DNA of 46,347 bases from an uncultured Clostridia bacterium (lineage in GTDB: Bacteria; Bacillota; Clostridia; Christensenellales; UBA1242), in NCBI GenBank assembly GCA_947589655.1, contig CANQCE010000001.1, positions 1 through 46,347 of the forward strand. The letters run 5' to 3'. Position 1 is the stretch's first letter, and every line of letters begins with the position of its first letter. The translations under genes and the position numbers were made by a program. Below the pieces are notes generated by a model. That model saw nothing but the letters and a program-made list of their open reading frames with translations. It was not told the DNA's origin and did not search any database. Positions 17,950-25,832 of this stretch are shown here, one piece after another.

Positions 17950-18834
17950 TCAAACCAAATCTTTAAACAAATCTTCCATTCCATTTAACCATGTTGGGAA
18001 CTTTACAAATTTTTGGTTATCAAGCCCAGAAATGCCAATTTTTGAAAATTTTAAGCAAAAACACGCCAATTTTTGCCTATTTTTATGAAATTTTTTGTTA
18101 ATTTCATTTTCTCCGTATTTTCCATCGCCAATTATTGGGTGCCCCAAATGTGCCAAATGCGCCCTGATTTGATGCGTTTTGCCAGTGAGCAGTTCCACAA
18201 AAACAAGACTGCTTTCTTCTGTTGCTTTTACAGTTTTAACCCTTGTTGATATTGGCACGCTGCCACGAGTGGGTTTGTCCAAAATTTTCACTTCAGAGCG
18301 TTTGCTATCTTTAATTAAAAAGGCATCAAAACGCTTGTCAACATTGAACCTTCCCACAACTTCGGCGGCATAAAATTTTTGCACAAGTTTTTGTTTGAAT
18401 GTATTTTTTAAAATTTATTCTGCCTGTTCTGTTTTGGCAAAGACCACAAGACCTTCTGTGTTCCTATCCAGCCTGTGCACCGCAATGACATTAAGTTCCC
18501 CAGCAAGCCCATTTTGCCCTGCGGTTTCAATTCCAGAGAATTTATAAACCACCAAAACATTTTCATCTTCAAAAATTTTTTCGTATTTGCTTTCAAACTC
18601 TTTTTCTTGATAAAAAATTGTGACTCGTTGACCTTTTAACAGGTTTATATTCTTCTTTTCTGCCTTGCCATCCACTTTTACATCTTTATTTTTCATCATT
18701 TTGTTGGCTTGTGAAAATGAAAAACCGTAGTCGCCCAGCAGCGTGAGCAATTTTTTCTCTTTTTCTACTATAATTTCTTTTTTCTGCATATATATTTGTT
18801 GAAGGTCGTGCCCTTTTTGCACTCCTTCATTCAT
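17950..18834 (-). pseudogene. RluA-family 23S rRNA pseudouridine synthase interrupted by one in-frame TAA
   Basis: Two halves of one enzyme lie in the same frame, separated only by a TAA at 18415-18417. The upper half (18834-18418) has an S4-like N-terminal RNA-binding region and the catalytic motif HRLDRNTEGLVVFAKT with the nucleophile Asp. The lower half carries the conserved TGKTHQIRAHLAHLGHPI and GDGKYG. Between them the reading continues as ILKNTFKQKLVQKFYAAEVVG, which is exactly the expected family sequence, so no base is missing and a single codon became a stop. The full length, about 294 codons, is normal for RluA-type enzymes that modify uridines in the large rRNA or tRNA. A recent nonsense mutation, readthrough, or a sequence error would all fit. 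The exact start codon is uncertain: no good ribosome binding site precedes 18834. Confidence 0.85.
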
Positions 18835-18877
18835 TTTACAACTGCAAATTTATTTTTGCAAGCAAACAAGGGGGAAT

Positions 18878-19126
18878 ATGGAAAGCATTTGCATTGAAGA
18901 TAGAAAAAAAATTTCAATTAGTGGGGCGAGCAAAGTGGTTTCTTCCACCAGCACTCAAGCCGTGGTTGAAGTTGGCGGTAGCAATGTGGTAATCACTGGA
19001 ACAGACATGGAAGTGACACATTTGGACATTGAAAACAAGCAGGTTTCATTTTCTGGCAATATTGTTGGCATTAAATACACCCAAAAAGCGGAAAAAACCA
19101 ATCTGCTGAAAAGGCTGTTTAAATAA
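18878..19126 (+). CDS. yabP: YabP-family sporulation protein
   Basis: An 82-residue YabP/YqfC-type protein. It shows the family pattern ISISGASKVVSS, then a beta-rich core with VVITGTDMEVTHLDIENKQVSFSGNIVGIKY. YabP is needed for spore coat/cortex assembly in Bacillus. GGGGGAAT precedes the ATG. It is followed directly by yabQ and a divIC-like gene, the same order as the conserved yabP-yabQ-divIC cluster, which supports a spore-forming ancestry. The usual upstream S4-domain gene is absent; an RluA-type gene is divergent instead. Confidence 0.85.
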   Translation: MESICIEDRKKISISGASKVVSSTSTQAVVEVGGSNVVITGTDMEVTHLDIENKQVSFSGNIVGIKYTQKAEKTNLLKRLFK

Positions 19127-19507
19127 ATGCTGTATGAAACGCTGGCGCAGCCGCTGATTTTTTTAATCATGAGCGCAGGGGGCCTTGCCGCGGGGTTTTT
19201 GTTTGATGTCAAAAATGTTGCTCTTGCAATTTTGTTCCAAAAAAAGAAAAACAAACTTTTTTCACGCATTTTTTCGCATATTTTGATGTTTTTTGCGTGT
19301 TTTTTCGCTTTTTCTTTATTTTTATATCTAAATTTACGGACAAACTACGGCGAATTTAGAAACTTTGGCTTGCTGGCTTTTTTGTTGTCTTTTTGTTTGG
19401 AAAGGTTTTTTATAGAAAATTTTGTTGCAATTCCAGTAGCCAAATGTTACAATAAAATAAAGGCAAAACATGGAAGAAAAGCAAACAGAAAAAAACAGCA
19501 TATTTAA
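19127..19507 (+). CDS. yabQ: YabQ-like spore cortex membrane protein
   Basis: A 126-residue membrane protein with three hydrophobic segments: residues about 6-27, 45-68 and 82-103. The length, topology and location between yabP and a divIC-like gene identify it as YabQ, which is required for spore cortex formation; sequence alone would be a weak basis. The ATG follows the yabP stop codon with no gap (TAAATG), so translation is probably coupled. Its last 38 nt overlap the next gene. Confidence 0.75.
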   Translation: MLYETLAQPLIFLIMSAGGLAAGFLFDVKNVALAILFQKKKNKLFSRIFSHILMFFACFFAFSLFLYLNLRTNYGEFRNFGLLAFLLSFCLERFFIENFVAIPVAKCYNKIKAKHGRKANRKKQHI

Positions 19508-19706
19508 AATTACGGCAATTGTATTGTCTGTGCTTTTGATTGTTGCGATAATTGTTCAAATTATTGTTTTGGTTGTTATTAAAAACAAAACCGAAAAGTT
19601 AAAGAATAAAAATGACAACCTCCCAAGCATTGCACAGACGCAGGAAGAAATGCTAATAGAAGATGCCGAATATCTTTTGTGCAAAAGTTTGATAGATAAA
19701 ATGTGA
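19470..19706 (+). CDS. divIC: DivIC/FtsB-like septum protein
   Basis: A 78-residue bitopic protein: a short cytoplasmic N-terminus, one membrane helix (about residues 13-37, ITAIVLSVLLIVAIIVQIIV), then a short coiled coil (KNKTEKLKNKNDNL). This is the build of DivIC/FtsB, the divisome subunit that joins FtsL and the septal synthase. It is shorter than Bacillus DivIC (about 125 residues). It starts inside yabQ after AAAGG, and its 3' end overlaps the convergent cvpA-like gene by 54 bp. The call rests on topology and on the yabP-yabQ context. Confidence 0.72.
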   Translation: MEEKQTEKNSIFKITAIVLSVLLIVAIIVQIIVLVVIKNKTEKLKNKNDNLPSIAQTQEEMLIEDAEYLLCKSLIDKM

Positions 19707-20318
19707 CAACTTTCCACTCTGCACAAATCTTAACAACCATTGGTTCATAAGCAAATTTGACGTTATTGTTAAAATTATAAACACCAGCGAGAATATCAAA
19801 AGCCCCTTTGCTATGCCGATTACACCTCCTAAAATGCGGTTCCCAAAAGAAAGTCCGCATTTTTTTATAAATTTTTCAATAATCAGCCGCAATAATTTTA
19901 AAACAACACTCAGTAGCAAAAATAGCACTATAAAAGATAGCACTTTTAAAAACACAGCCGTTAAAGTTGGGGCGAGAATTTGCCCAGCGCTTAAATTTCC
20001 GTCAATTACAAGTTCTGGCAATAATTTTGATAAAAACAAACTGAAAATAAGCCCAATTTTCGTTTGCGCAAGTGCCGATTGAAGTTGGGCTACGGATGAA
20101 AAAGTTCCAGGAACGGCGCCGTTCAAAAAGGTTGTAAGCGTGTTGAAAACGGCCTTTCCAGCAAAACTTTCAACAAACGGATAAACAATGTTTGCAAGTT
20201 GCCACGCAACAAATGCCACAAAAAACAGGCCTAAAAGCGAGAAAAGCATGCTCACCGCACCTTTAAAGCATCCTTTAATAAAATAATAGACAAAAATTGC
20301 AATGCACACAATGTCCAT
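19653..20318 (-). CDS. cvpA: CvpA-family membrane protein
   Basis: A 221-residue integral membrane protein with about four hydrophobic segments. The family signature NRILGGVIGIAKGLLI is present near residue 160, preceded by a Lys-rich amphipathic stretch (RLIIEKFIKKCG). CvpA proteins are linked to colicin V export in E. coli and more broadly to envelope robustness; the mechanism is unknown. It lies 29 nt after pflA and is probably in the same transcript. Its last 54 bp are antisense to the end of the divIC-like gene. Confidence 0.82.
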   Translation of the reverse strand: MDIVCIAIFVYYFIKGCFKGAVSMLFSLLGLFFVAFVAWQLANIVYPFVESFAGKAVFNTLTTFLNGAVPGTFSSVAQLQSALAQTKIGLIFSLFLSKLLPELVIDGNLSAGQILAPTLTAVFLKVLSFIVLFLLLSVVLKLLRLIIEKFIKKCGLSFGNRILGGVIGIAKGLLIFSLVFIILTITSNLLMNQWLLRFVQSGKLSHFIYQTFAQKIFGIFY

Positions 20319-20347
20319 GCGAAAATTTTTGCCTATTTTTTTTGTTT

Positions 20348-21046
20348 TTACAATAGTTTTTGCAAATTTTTCAGTTTGGTTTGGCTTAAAGAAGGCACTT
20401 TCTCCAGCCTATACTTAATTCCAAGTTGTTGATATTTTTTCTTTGCCATATCGTGATAAGGAAGCAGTTCCACTTTTTCCACATTGTTTAACTTGGAAGC
20501 GAATTCTTTTAGCGCCAAAACATTTTTTTCGGTATCGTTAAACCCCGGCACAATAACTTGGCGCAGCCACAACTTTACGCCTTTTTGCTGACATTTTTGC
20601 AAAAAAGCATTAAATTTTTTCATATTCTTGCCAACAAGCGCAGTGTATTTCTCCTCGTCAAGTTCCTTAACATCCAAAAGCACAAGGTCCGTATTGTCCA
20701 AAAGTTCGTCACTCGCCTGACCATAGCCAGAGGTGTCCAAGCAGGTGTGAAAACCCTCCGCCTTGCAAACTTTAAAAAATTCTGTTACAAACTTTTCCTG
20801 CATTAGCGGCTCTCCGCCTGAAACCGTCACGCCGCCACCATTTTGAAAATAGGTTTTGTATCTTCTTATAATTTTTATAAGTTGTTTGGGCGTATATTGC
20901 ATTTTTGTTTCGTTCAAGTTCCACATCTCTGGATTATGGCAATAGGCACATCGCAAAGGACAGCCCTGCAAAAAAACAACAAACCTGACACCTGGTCCGT
21001 CAACTAGCCCCATGCTTTCAAAACTTGCAATATTCCCTTTAACCAT
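20348..21046 (-). CDS. pflA: Pyruvate formate-lyase activating enzyme (radical SAM)
   Basis: This 232-residue radical-SAM enzyme installs the glycyl radical on pyruvate formate-lyase. The cluster motif is Cys29-x3-Cys33-x2-Cys36 (GCPLRCAYCHNPE). It is preceded by the family signature ESMGLVDGPGVRFVVF and followed by the SAM-binding GGVTVSGGEPLMQ and a DTSG motif. The ATG at 21046 with GGGA upstream is preferred over a TTG four codons earlier. It follows pflB by 117 nt on the same strand. The gap holds only A/T runs with no clear hairpin, so co-transcription is expected. Confidence 0.96.
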   Translation of the reverse strand: MVKGNIASFESMGLVDGPGVRFVVFLQGCPLRCAYCHNPEMWNLNETKMQYTPKQLIKIIRRYKTYFQNGGGVTVSGGEPLMQEKFVTEFFKVCKAEGFHTCLDTSGYGQASDELLDNTDLVLLDVKELDEEKYTALVGKNMKKFNAFLQKCQQKGVKLWLRQVIVPGFNDTEKNVLALKEFASKLNNVEKVELLPYHDMAKKKYQQLGIKYRLEKVPSLSQTKLKNLQKLL

Positions 21047-21163
21047 TTTTATTCCCAAAAAATTTTTATTTTAATATTTTTTTAAATATTTTTTCGCCTT
21101 TTATTTAAGATTTCTCAGCATTTTTTGATATTTTTTATTTTTTTTATTTTTTTTTGTTAATTT

Positions 21164-23398
21164 TTATCTGCTTTCATGAAAAGTTCTTGAAATAACTTCT
21201 TCTTGATGAGACCTTGAAAGACGATTGAAATTAACCGCATAACCAGAAACCCTGATTGTAAGAGTTGGATATTTCCAAGGGTTGTTCATGGCATCTATTA
21301 AAAGTTCGCGATTTAAAACATTTACGTTTAAATGTTGCGCGTGCTGAACAAAGTAGCCATCCAAAATCCCCACCAAATTTTCTATTCTGCTTTGCTCGTC
21401 ATGCCCCAGTGCATTAGGCACTATGGAAAAGGTGTTTGAAATGCCATCTTGGCAGCAGTTGCAATAAGGTATTTTTGCCACAGAGTTTAACGATGCAAGA
21501 GCGCCACTGCTATCGCGGTCATGCATTGGGTTGGCCCCTGGGGCAAAAGGCTCGCCTGCCTTGCGACCATCTGGCGTTGCCCCAGTCTTTTTGCCATACA
21601 TAACATTGGATGTGATTGTTAAAAGTGAGAGGGTGTGCTTGGCATCCCTATACAATTTGTGCTTTTGCAAACATTTAAAGAAATATTTTATAAGGTCAAT
21701 GCCAAGTTTGTCCACGCGGTCATCATCGTTGCCATATTTTGGAAAATCGCCCTTCACTTTAAAGTCAACAATTAGCCCCTCTTTGTTCCTTACAGGTTCA
21801 ACCTTAGCATATTTAATTGCTGACAGGCTGTCCGTGACAACAGAATATCCTGCCGCACCAAAAGCCATAAGCCTTTCAACGTGCGTATCGTGCAGAGCCA
21901 TTTCTTCGCGCTCATATGCATATTTATCGTGCATAAAGTGGATTATGTTCAAGGCATCCACGTAGGTGCTTGCAACCTTGTTTAAGGCCTTCTTAAAATT
22001 TGCATATACATTTTCAAAAGTTAAAATTTTCTCGGTGTTCTTTTGCAATCCTTCCACAACAAGAGCGCCAGAAACTTCGTCATAGCCGCCGTTTAAAGAA
22101 TACAAAAGTGCTTTTGCCAAATTGCATCTTGCCCCAAAAAATTGCATTTGCTTGCCAACTTTCATTGCTGAAACGCAACACGCTATTGCGTAATCATTGC
22201 CATATATTGGGCGCATAACGTCATCGCCCTCGTATTGAATGGCGTCTGTTAAAATGGAAATTTTTGCACAATACTTTTTAAAGTTCTCTGGCAGTTTATC
22301 CGACCACAGCACCGTTAAATTTGGCTCTGGCGAAGGCTTTAAGTTGATAAGCGTTTGTAAATATCGGAAAGAATTTTTTGTCACCAAACTTTTTTTATCA
22401 GATGCCATGCCAGCAACGCTTTCGGTCACCCAAGTTGGGTCTCCGCCAAAAATTTCATCATAATCAGGGGTTCTTAAATGGCGCACCAAGCGGAGTTTTA
22501 TAACAAACTGGTCAACAAGTTCCTGTGCCTGAGCCTCTGTAAGTTTGCCTTCATTCATATCACGTTCTATGTAAATATCCAAAAATGTGGATGTTCTGCC
22601 CAAACTCATTGCAGCGCCGTTGTTTTCTTTAACGCTTGCAAGGTATGCAAAATATAGCCATTGAAAAGCCTCTTGCGCATTTTGGGCTGGCAAGGAAATG
22701 TCAAAGCCATAACTTTGTGCCATTTGTTTTAATTCTTCAAGCGCTTTGCATTGCTCAGACACTTCTTCGCGCAGACGGATGTTTTCTTCGCTGGAAATAT
22801 CAATTGAAAGTTTGTCCTTTTGCTTTTGTTCAATTAAAAAGTCCACGCCATACAGCGCAACGCGGCGATAATCCCCAATGATTCTTCCGCGGCCGTAGGT
22901 GTCGGGCAGGCCAGTGATAAGTCCGTTATGGCGAGCCGCACGTATCTGCGGCGTGTAAGCATCAAAAACCCCATCATTATGCGTTTTGCGATATTTGAAA
23001 AAGTGCTTTTTTATCTCTGGCGAAAGTTCTCTGCCATAAGCAGCGAGCGCCTTTTCTGCCATCCTTGTGCCGCCATAAAGATTGACAATTCGTTTTAGCG
23101 GTGCATCTGTTTGAAGCCCAAATATAACCTCGTTCCTTTTATCTATGTAGCCCGGTTTGAAAGAGGTAATTCCAGAAACGGCGTGCGTTTCCACATCCAG
23201 CAAGCCTGCCTTTGCCTCCTCGGACAAAAGTTGTTCACATTTTTGCCAAACTTTTTGAGTTCTTGGCGATATCCCTTCAAGAAAACTTTCGTCTCCGCGA
23301 TATTCTTTAAAGTTAGACAAAATAAAGTTAGAAACATTAATTTCCTCTTTCCATTTGTTCCCTTTAAAACCTCTCCACGCTTCTATATTTTTATCCAT
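21164..23398 (-). CDS. pflB: Pyruvate formate-lyase (formate C-acetyltransferase)
   Basis: PflB splits pyruvate with CoA into acetyl-CoA and formate, the main anaerobic route from pyruvate in fermenters. The 744-residue protein has the catalytic cysteine pair Cys407-Cys408 in IACCVSAMKVG and the radical-bearing Gly719 in RVSGYAVNF near the C-terminus, both needed for activity. Length and motif spacing match E. coli PflB (about 760 residues). GGAG lies before the ATG. The upstream region carries a promoter and an inverted repeat at 23425-23450, suggesting regulated expression. The presence of an oxygen-sensitive glycyl-radical enzyme supports an anaerobic host. Confidence 0.97.
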   Translation of the reverse strand: MDKNIEAWRGFKGNKWKEEINVSNFILSNFKEYRGDESFLEGISPRTQKVWQKCEQLLSEEAKAGLLDVETHAVSGITSFKPGYIDKRNEVIFGLQTDAPLKRIVNLYGGTRMAEKALAAYGRELSPEIKKHFFKYRKTHNDGVFDAYTPQIRAARHNGLITGLPDTYGRGRIIGDYRRVALYGVDFLIEQKQKDKLSIDISSEENIRLREEVSEQCKALEELKQMAQSYGFDISLPAQNAQEAFQWLYFAYLASVKENNGAAMSLGRTSTFLDIYIERDMNEGKLTEAQAQELVDQFVIKLRLVRHLRTPDYDEIFGGDPTWVTESVAGMASDKKSLVTKNSFRYLQTLINLKPSPEPNLTVLWSDKLPENFKKYCAKISILTDAIQYEGDDVMRPIYGNDYAIACCVSAMKVGKQMQFFGARCNLAKALLYSLNGGYDEVSGALVVEGLQKNTEKILTFENVYANFKKALNKVASTYVDALNIIHFMHDKYAYEREEMALHDTHVERLMAFGAAGYSVVTDSLSAIKYAKVEPVRNKEGLIVDFKVKGDFPKYGNDDDRVDKLGIDLIKYFFKCLQKHKLYRDAKHTLSLLTITSNVMYGKKTGATPDGRKAGEPFAPGANPMHDRDSSGALASLNSVAKIPYCNCCQDGISNTFSIVPNALGHDEQSRIENLVGILDGYFVQHAQHLNVNVLNRELLIDAMNNPWKYPTLTIRVSGYAVNFNRLSRSHQEEVISRTFHESR

Positions 23399-23424
23399 TG
23401 TTTTTTCTCCATTTTAATATTGTG

Positions 23425-23494
23425 TGTGTTAATATAAAAAATACAACACATAGATTACCTATATATTGTATTATATCAGATTTGGGCAAGTCAA
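23425..23494 (-). promoter_or_regulatory. pflB promoter and downstream inverted repeat
   Basis: On the minus strand TTGACT (complement of 23489-23494) and TACAAT (complement of 23465-23470) are 18 bp apart. Just after the expected start site lies an inverted repeat TGTGTT-14-AACACA (23425-23450). It may bind a redox regulator, but it does not match the Rex or FNR consensus, so the factor is unknown. Confidence 0.5.
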
Positions 23495-23516
23495 TTTTTT
23501 GGCACCAAAATTTTGT

Positions 23517-23975
23517 TTAAGCGTTGTTTCCCACAAGGTTATTTACAAAACCTGCAAATTCTTCCATGGTCTTGCCGTTTAAATCCACATATATGCAACG
23601 CCCTTGAAAAACTCCGCTGTTGCCGCGAAAACAGTTAAAGCCATAAACATTTGAATCGACTTTAAACATAAGTTCGTCAAAAGGCAAATCGTTAACTGTA
23701 ATAGTTTGCCCAAACTTTAATGTAATGTAAGTGCCATCACTGTGCAACTGGTTGAAATCATCGGCGAACACAACGGAAAGCGCTGGCAGAGTGATGGAGT
23801 TTTGAAATAAATTTTCAATCTGCTCGCCTAACTGCTGCGTTTGTTCTTGTGACAAAACAACCTCTTGACCATTATAGTCAAGGCTTATATCTTGCACAAA
23901 AGGCAATGTTTCGTTTACTTGAAAGAATGACATTATCATCATTGGCACCCCTAAAACAAAGAAAAGAAACCTCAT
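23517..23975 (-). CDS. Hypothetical secreted or membrane-anchored protein
   Basis: A 152-residue protein with an N-terminal hydrophobic segment (MRFLFFVLGVPMMIMSFF) that is a signal peptide or anchor, followed by a soluble acidic domain. Two cysteines (in NCFRGN and GRCIYV) are 12 residues apart and could form a disulfide outside the cell. No family was recognised. The start at 23975 follows GGAGG by 5 nt. It lies 44 nt after the ABC exporter pair on the same strand and may be co-transcribed with it. Confidence 0.65.
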   Translation of the reverse strand: MRFLFFVLGVPMMIMSFFQVNETLPFVQDISLDYNGQEVVLSQEQTQQLGEQIENLFQNSITLPALSVVFADDFNQLHSDGTYITLKFGQTITVNDLPFDELMFKVDSNVYGFNCFRGNSGVFQGRCIYVDLNGKTMEEFAGFVNNLVGNNA

Positions 23976-24019
23976 TTTAACCTCCAAAAATATTGTTTCT
24001 TTTCTTTTATAAAATATTC

Positions 24020-25831
24020 TTATTCTTCTTCAAATTGGCTGTTATACAAATCGGCATAAAATCCATTTGCCGCCAATAGTTGCTCGTGATTTCCGCTCTC
24101 CACAATGTCGCCATCCTTGAGCACAAAAATTATGTCGGCGTTTTTGATTGTTGAAAGCCTGTGTGCAATTATGAAAGATGTTCTGCCTTCCATAACCTTA
24201 TCCATGGCCTGTTGCAAGAGCACTTCCGTTCGTGTATCCACGGAACTTGTTGCCTCGTCCAAAATCATCATTGGGCAATTTTCCAGCATTGTTCTGGCAA
24301 TGGTTAAAAGTTGTTTTTGCCCAGCCGAAAGATTTACCGCATCGTCTATAATTGTGTCGTAGCCGTGCGAAAGTGTTTGAATAAAATGGTCCACGCCAAC
24401 TTTTTTGCAGGCTTCAACAATTTGTTCATCTGTTATGTTCTCGGTGTTGTATCTTAAATTTTCTTTTATTGTCCCTTCAAACAGCCATGTGTCTTGAAGC
24501 ACCATGCCAAAAAGTTTATGCACATTTTCTCGCTTGATATCTTTAATTGACACGCCATCAATTTTAATGTCGCCAGAGTTTATCTCGTAAAAACGCATCA
24601 AAAGGTTAACCAAAGTGGTTTTGCCTGCACCTGTTGGGCCGACAATTGCCACCTTTTGCCCAGCCTTAATTTCTGCTGAGAAATCTTTGATAATTGTTTT
24701 GTTTTTATCGTAACCGAACACCACGTGCTGAAAACTTACATCACCCTTCACATTTTCAAGCACCAGGGTTTTGCCACTTTCGTCTGCAAGTTCTTTTGCC
24801 TCCAAAAATTCAAACACACGGTCACTGGCTGCTGAAGTGGATTGCAGGCTTGTAAGCGATTGTGCAATTTGCGAAAGTGGATTTGCAAACAAGCGGACAT
24901 AAATCATAAATGCGGTAATCGTGCCCAAATCTTCGCCGCGGTAGATTGCCAGAATTGCGCCAACAATCACCACTGCAACAAAGCCAAAATTGCCAACAAA
25001 TCCCATGATTGGCCCCATCACGCCTGAAATAAACTGCGATTTCCAACCGCTTGTGTAAAGGCGTTTGTTTATGCGATGGAACTCTTTTTCAGTCTGCTCT
25101 TTTGCATTGAAAAGTTGCACAACGTTGTGCCCAGAATAAACTTCTTCGGCGTGAGCGTTAAGTTCCGCCAAATTCTTCTGGTTTTGAACAAAATACTTTT
25201 GCGAGTGCGTTAAAAAGATAAGCGAAAATGAAAAGCCAATGATTGTTGCGCCAATAACCGTCAGTGCCAAAATCCACTCTGTAACAAACATCATGATAAA
25301 CACGCCAAGGAACAAAATTGTGCTGTGGAAAAGGTTGCCTATGCTTTGGTTCATGCTCTGCCCAACTTGGTCAACATCGTTCGTCACACGGCTTAAAATG
25401 TCACCAAACATGTGGGTGTCAAAATAATTTAACGGCATTCTGTTAATTTTGTGCGAGATATCGTGGCGAAACTTTCTTGTAACTTTTTGAGTTACCGTTG
25501 TTAAAATGAATTGTTGGAAATAAGTTAAAATTGCCCCAGCAACGTAAATGATAACCAAGAAAATTGCAATGTCGGTCACCGCTTTTGTATCAACACTGCC
25601 GGTTGTTCTTAAACCTTGAACAATTAAATTGGTTATATCAGAAATTTTATTTGGCCCTATTATCTGGAAGACCACGCCAACGGCGCCAAGTGCAATGGCA
25701 AGAGCCATCCACCACCAATATTTGCGGCAGTATAAAAGCAGTTTCACCATTGCCCTTTTAAATGAACCTTTTTCTGCTTTTTGTCTGCGCTTTTTTGTTT
25801 CTACAACTTCTGTTTTTACTTTCTTTGCCAT
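24020..25831 (-). CDS. ABC exporter half-transporter, catalytically complete subunit
   Basis: A 603-residue protein with an N-terminal six-helix type IV membrane domain (about residues 35-325) and a C-terminal ATPase. The Walker A is GPTGAGKTT (398-406), the signature is the unusual LSAGQ (501-505), Walker B is MMILDEATSSVD with catalytic Glu526, and the switch His is His557. It is paired with the next gene (1-nt gap, GGAGG before the ATG), whose own site is degenerate. Together they form a heterodimeric exporter of the BmrCD/TM287-288 kind, exporting drugs, lipids or peptides. The substrate cannot be told from sequence. Confidence 0.92.
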   Translation of the reverse strand: MAKKVKTEVVETKKRRQKAEKGSFKRAMVKLLLYCRKYWWWMALAIALGAVGVVFQIIGPNKISDITNLIVQGLRTTGSVDTKAVTDIAIFLVIIYVAGAILTYFQQFILTTVTQKVTRKFRHDISHKINRMPLNYFDTHMFGDILSRVTNDVDQVGQSMNQSIGNLFHSTILFLGVFIMMFVTEWILALTVIGATIIGFSFSLIFLTHSQKYFVQNQKNLAELNAHAEEVYSGHNVVQLFNAKEQTEKEFHRINKRLYTSGWKSQFISGVMGPIMGFVGNFGFVAVVIVGAILAIYRGEDLGTITAFMIYVRLFANPLSQIAQSLTSLQSTSAASDRVFEFLEAKELADESGKTLVLENVKGDVSFQHVVFGYDKNKTIIKDFSAEIKAGQKVAIVGPTGAGKTTLVNLLMRFYEINSGDIKIDGVSIKDIKRENVHKLFGMVLQDTWLFEGTIKENLRYNTENITDEQIVEACKKVGVDHFIQTLSHGYDTIIDDAVNLSAGQKQLLTIARTMLENCPMMILDEATSSVDTRTEVLLQQAMDKVMEGRTSFIIAHRLSTIKNADIIFVLKDGDIVESGNHEQLLAANGFYADLYNSQFEEE

Positions 25832-25832
25832 A

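Noticed and set aside
18415..18417. Stop-codon reassignment or selenocysteine-type recoding to explain the in-frame TAA
   Set aside because: TAA ends most genes in the window, TGA and TAG also act as stops, and the position is not a conserved catalytic residue of the family.
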